A stretch of 64,000 nt of DNA from Janthinobacterium sp. 1_2014MBL_MicDiv. GTDB taxonomy: Bacteria; Pseudomonadota; Gammaproteobacteria; Burkholderiales; Burkholderiaceae_D. The stretch spans positions 6,324,001 to 6,388,000 of the forward strand of contig NZ_CP011319.1 of NCBI RefSeq assembly GCF_001865675.1. Direction: 5' to 3'. Positions 61,937 through 64,000 of the stretch are shown piece after piece. Position numbers and translations under genes: made by a program. The notes below the pieces were generated by a model that saw nothing but the letters and a program-made list of their open reading frames with translations, ran no database searches and was not told the DNA's origin. Every line of letters begins with the position of its first letter. Positions within the stretch are counted from its first letter, which is position 1.

Positions 61937-62710
61937 ATGAAAGCGCTCGCACCCGGCACCGTCATTTTTCACCGCCACCGCGGTTATGGCGTGATCACGT
62001 CCGTCAATCTGCTGACGGGCTGGATCGCCGCGCGATTCGGCAGCGAAGCGCGCACCCTGGACCTGAACCTGTCGACCGACGACGTGCAGTTCGCCGATGG
62101 CGAACCCATCCTGTTTCGCCGCGCGCCGCCCGACCGCATGCCGCACGCGCGCCTGATGGCCATGGTGCGCGAACTGCACCAGGCCGGCTATCAAAAACTG
62201 TACCTGTATTCCTGGCCGAAACCGTCGGGCCTGCACTGGCGCTGGCATTTGTTTACGGGGCCGCGCGACTGGATGCAGCGGCCATGGCGCGAAGGCTGGT
62301 ATGGCTCGGGCGCCGACTACAACGTCAATCCCGTGATGGGCTGGGGCGATTCGCCCGGCGCCTCCACGGGCGAACTGATCGACGCGCTGGCGCGCTTCGA
62401 CCCGCAGGGGCTGGCGCAGGCGCTGGGCCGCGACGACGACCACAGCGAGTGGTTTGCCCGCGTCTGCGACGCCTTGCTGCCGGACTATATGTATAGCCTG
62501 GACATGCAGCGGGCCGATGGCGCACCGCTGCAGGACATGCCGCCCGTGCCGGTGGTTGCCGTGCGCGCCGGCGTGGCGCCGTATGCGGGGCCGGCGATCG
62601 CCTGGCCACCCGGCTGGGCCGGCTTGTGGCGCGGCCGCCATGTGCTGCCCGCGCCCGCCATCAGCCTGACGGGCACGCCGGACCTGCTGAAGGGATTTCA
62701 GCGCTCCTGA
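61937..62710 (+). CDS. Hypothetical protein with N-terminal SH3-like segment
   Basis: A 257-residue protein of unknown family. It starts MKALAPGTVIFHRHRGYGVI, a strand-rich N-terminus like KOW/CarD-type small barrels (VIFHRHRGYGVITSVNLLTG). A middle block (KLYLYSWPKPSGLHWRWHLF, RDWMQRPWREGWYGSGADYN) is rich in Trp and aromatic residues, and the C-terminal part is Pro/Ala-rich. There is no signal peptide. It converges on the dehydrogenase that follows; their ends overlap by 13 bp. Codon use is like the rest of the window. Confidence 0.65.
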   Translation: MKALAPGTVIFHRHRGYGVITSVNLLTGWIAARFGSEARTLDLNLSTDDVQFADGEPILFRRAPPDRMPHARLMAMVRELHQAGYQKLYLYSWPKPSGLHWRWHLFTGPRDWMQRPWREGWYGSGADYNVNPVMGWGDSPGASTGELIDALARFDPQGLAQALGRDDDHSEWFARVCDALLPDYMYSLDMQRADGAPLQDMPPVPVVAVRAGVAPYAGPAIAWPPGWAGLWRGRHVLPAPAISLTGTPDLLKGFQRS

Positions 62711-63711
62711 GGGGCTTGCCGCGCATGCGTCAGCGCCGCGGGATTGAGCAGGCGCGTACATTGACCCTGCGCAAAATCGACGATGTTTTGCAAGGCGTAG
62801 CGGAAATACAGCTCATAGCTGTCGCGCTCGACATAGCCGAGGTGTGGCGTGGCCAGCACATTTGGCAGCAGCAACAGCGGCGAGCCGGGCGGCAAGGGTT
62901 CGTCCGTGAACACGTCCAGCGCAGCCGCGCCCGGGCATCCCCGCGGCAGCGCCGCTTCCAGCGCCCCTTCCGCCACCAGTTCGGCGCGGCTCGTGTTGAC
63001 GAACAGGCTGCTCGGCTTCATGCGCGCCAGGTCCTCTGCCGTCACCAGGCCCCGCGTGGCGTCGGACAGGCGCAAATGCAGGGTCAGCACGTCGGCCTGT
63101 TCGAAGAAGGCCTCGCGCGATGGGGCGGCCGTGTCGCCTGCCGCCACGGCTGCCGCGCGGCTCGCTTCGCTGCCCCAGACGAGGATGGTCATGCCGAAGG
63201 CGCGGCCATAGCCGGCGATCAGCTGGCCGATCTTGCCGTAGCCCCAGATCGCCAGGGTGCGCCCCTTCAGTACCGTGCCCAAGGTGTTGCGCGCCGGTTC
63301 CAGCGACGCCGTCTGCCACAGTCCTTCCTGCAAATGCTGTGCGTAGGGCACGATCTTGCGCTGCGCCGCCATGATCAGGGCCCACGTCAGCTCGGCCGGC
63401 GCCGTGGGCGAGCCGATGCCTTCCGCGATGGCGATGCCCAGTTCCGTGGCGGCCGGCACGTCGATGTGCCCGCTGACCTTGCCCGTCTGTGAAATCAGTT
63501 TCAGGTTCGGCAGTTTCGACAGCAATGCCCGGTTGAAACTGCTGCGTTCGCGGATCAGCACCAGCGCATCGAACGGCGCCAGGCGGATGGCCAGCTGGCC
63601 CAGGCCCCGCGCCGTATTGCTGAACACTTTGACCTCGTGTCCATCAAGCAATTTGAAACAATCGAGGCTGCGCACGGCATCCTGATAATCATCGAGTATG
63701 GCAATTTTCAT
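62698..63711 (-). CDS. D-2-hydroxyacid dehydrogenase (NAD-binding)
   Basis: A 337-residue member of the D-isomer 2-hydroxyacid dehydrogenase family. It has the N-terminal segment MKIAILDDYQDAVRSLDCF, a Rossmann motif LAIWGYGKIGQLIAGYGRAF, and the catalytic trio Arg in NTSRAELV, Glu in DVFTDEPLP and His in PHLGYV. The substrate (glyoxylate, lactate, 3-phosphoglycerate or another) is not settled by these motifs. Its 3' end overlaps the unknown plus-strand gene by 13 bp. A clean start at 63711. Confidence 0.9.
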   Translation of the reverse strand: MKIAILDDYQDAVRSLDCFKLLDGHEVKVFSNTARGLGQLAIRLAPFDALVLIRERSSFNRALLSKLPNLKLISQTGKVSGHIDVPAATELGIAIAEGIGSPTAPAELTWALIMAAQRKIVPYAQHLQEGLWQTASLEPARNTLGTVLKGRTLAIWGYGKIGQLIAGYGRAFGMTILVWGSEASRAAAVAAGDTAAPSREAFFEQADVLTLHLRLSDATRGLVTAEDLARMKPSSLFVNTSRAELVAEGALEAALPRGCPGAAALDVFTDEPLPPGSPLLLLPNVLATPHLGYVERDSYELYFRYALQNIVDFAQGQCTRLLNPAALTHARQAPQER

Positions 63712-63792
63712 GGTGGATGGCCGATTTTAGTGAGGATTTGGTAGGGAAATAACAGGATACGGGAAATGCTGAATAGCCTACTACATTAGTCA

Positions 63793-63824
63793 AGCTATTC
63801 TCCTACATTTTTGCGAGAATAGCT
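63793..63824. promoter_or_regulatory. Perfect 10-bp inverted repeat in the last intergenic region
   Basis: AGCTATTCTC and GAGAATAGCT are separated by 12 bp, the centres being about 22 bp (two helical turns) apart. It lies 43 bp before the possible start at 63867 and has no T run, so an operator is more likely than a terminator. Confidence 0.6.
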
Positions 63825-63866
63825 GTTTTGCGGGTGTACAATCGCCGGCACTTTTGACGCTTCCTG

Positions 63867-64000
63867 ATGAACGAAGTGCAAATGGAGCGCACAATGTTCC
63901 AGCAAGTCTGGAGCATGCTCCAGATAAATGCCGCCGGCGCGAACGCCGCGGCTGACACGACACCAGAGCCCTGCCGGCGTGACCTTGCCGCCCGCAGTGA
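63867..64000 (+). CDS. Possible gene start, cut by the window edge
   Basis: An open frame from ATG 63867 (MNEVQMERTMFQQVWSMLQI) runs to the end of the window without a stop, about 44 residues. Alternative in-frame ATGs at 63882 and 63894 exist and no strong ribosome-binding site is visible. No family is recognised. It may be a real gene controlled by the upstream inverted repeat, or only chance. Confidence 0.3.
   Translation, partial: MNEVQMERTMFQQVWSMLQINAAGANAAADTTPEPCRRDLAARS

Overview
The window is a dense, GC-rich bacterial chromosome segment. Its gene content and order point to a betaproteobacterium of the Oxalobacteraceae (Janthinobacterium, Duganella or Massilia type). The pointers are hisA-hisF-hisI-hisE followed by a HIT gene and tatABC, hemE next to priA, separate hisI and hisE, a PEP-CTERM surface protein, and many periplasmic peptidases. 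The genus is inferred from sequence features only. No prophage, integrase, IS element or CRISPR array was seen.

Layout. 1-4255: end of the histidine operon, a HIT protein and the Tat export genes, closed by a terminator inside a 152-bp tandem duplication. 4228-13553, minus strand: a frameshifted coiled-coil gene, a DUF885 peptidase, a PH-domain membrane protein, a large SNF2 helicase and an S9 peptidase. 13750-17736: hemE, an AT-rich gap of about 870 bp with a cluster of DnaA-box-like motifs, then priA. 17738-25042: argP, a dihydrolipoyl-dehydrogenase-like flavoprotein, a degenerate HD-GYP protein, an AtaL-like protein, rep helicase, a broken RelE-type toxin gene and slyX. 25197-32961: two tandem M3 metallopeptidases, two small conserved proteins and YgiQ. 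33256-37461: a four-gene cluster of zinc-ribbon membrane proteins and a glycine-zipper lipoprotein, the best candidate for an undescribed system. 37614-44668: an EamA transporter behind twin palindromes, then a ribose operon rbsBACRKD with a LacI-type operator. 44803-50692: a THI5-like/PAS/GGDEF/EAL receptor, DUF3597, and ahpC-ahpF with an OxyR-like site. 50769-52450: a CzcE-like protein, an ABC transporter relic and a duplicated tRNA-Val/tRNA-Asp operon. 52476-57034: oligopeptidase B, SOS-controlled dinB and rdgC. 57183-64000: a TonB-dependent receptor, a PEP-CTERM protein, a short asparaginase-domain protein, an unknown protein, a 2-hydroxyacid dehydrogenase and the start of a possible gene at the edge.

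Themes. Replication and repair genes recur (priA, rep, dinB, rdgC, SNF2; ArgP is the IciA homologue), and the DnaA-box cluster lies beside priA. Peptide breakdown is strongly represented (DUF885, S9, two M3, oligopeptidase B). Several operons show legible control signals: LexA box, OxyR-like site, RbsR operator and MarR-like palindromes. Two small genes are broken by apparent one-base losses in C or G runs. Two separate tandem duplications (152 bp and about 320 bp) look recent or gene-converted.
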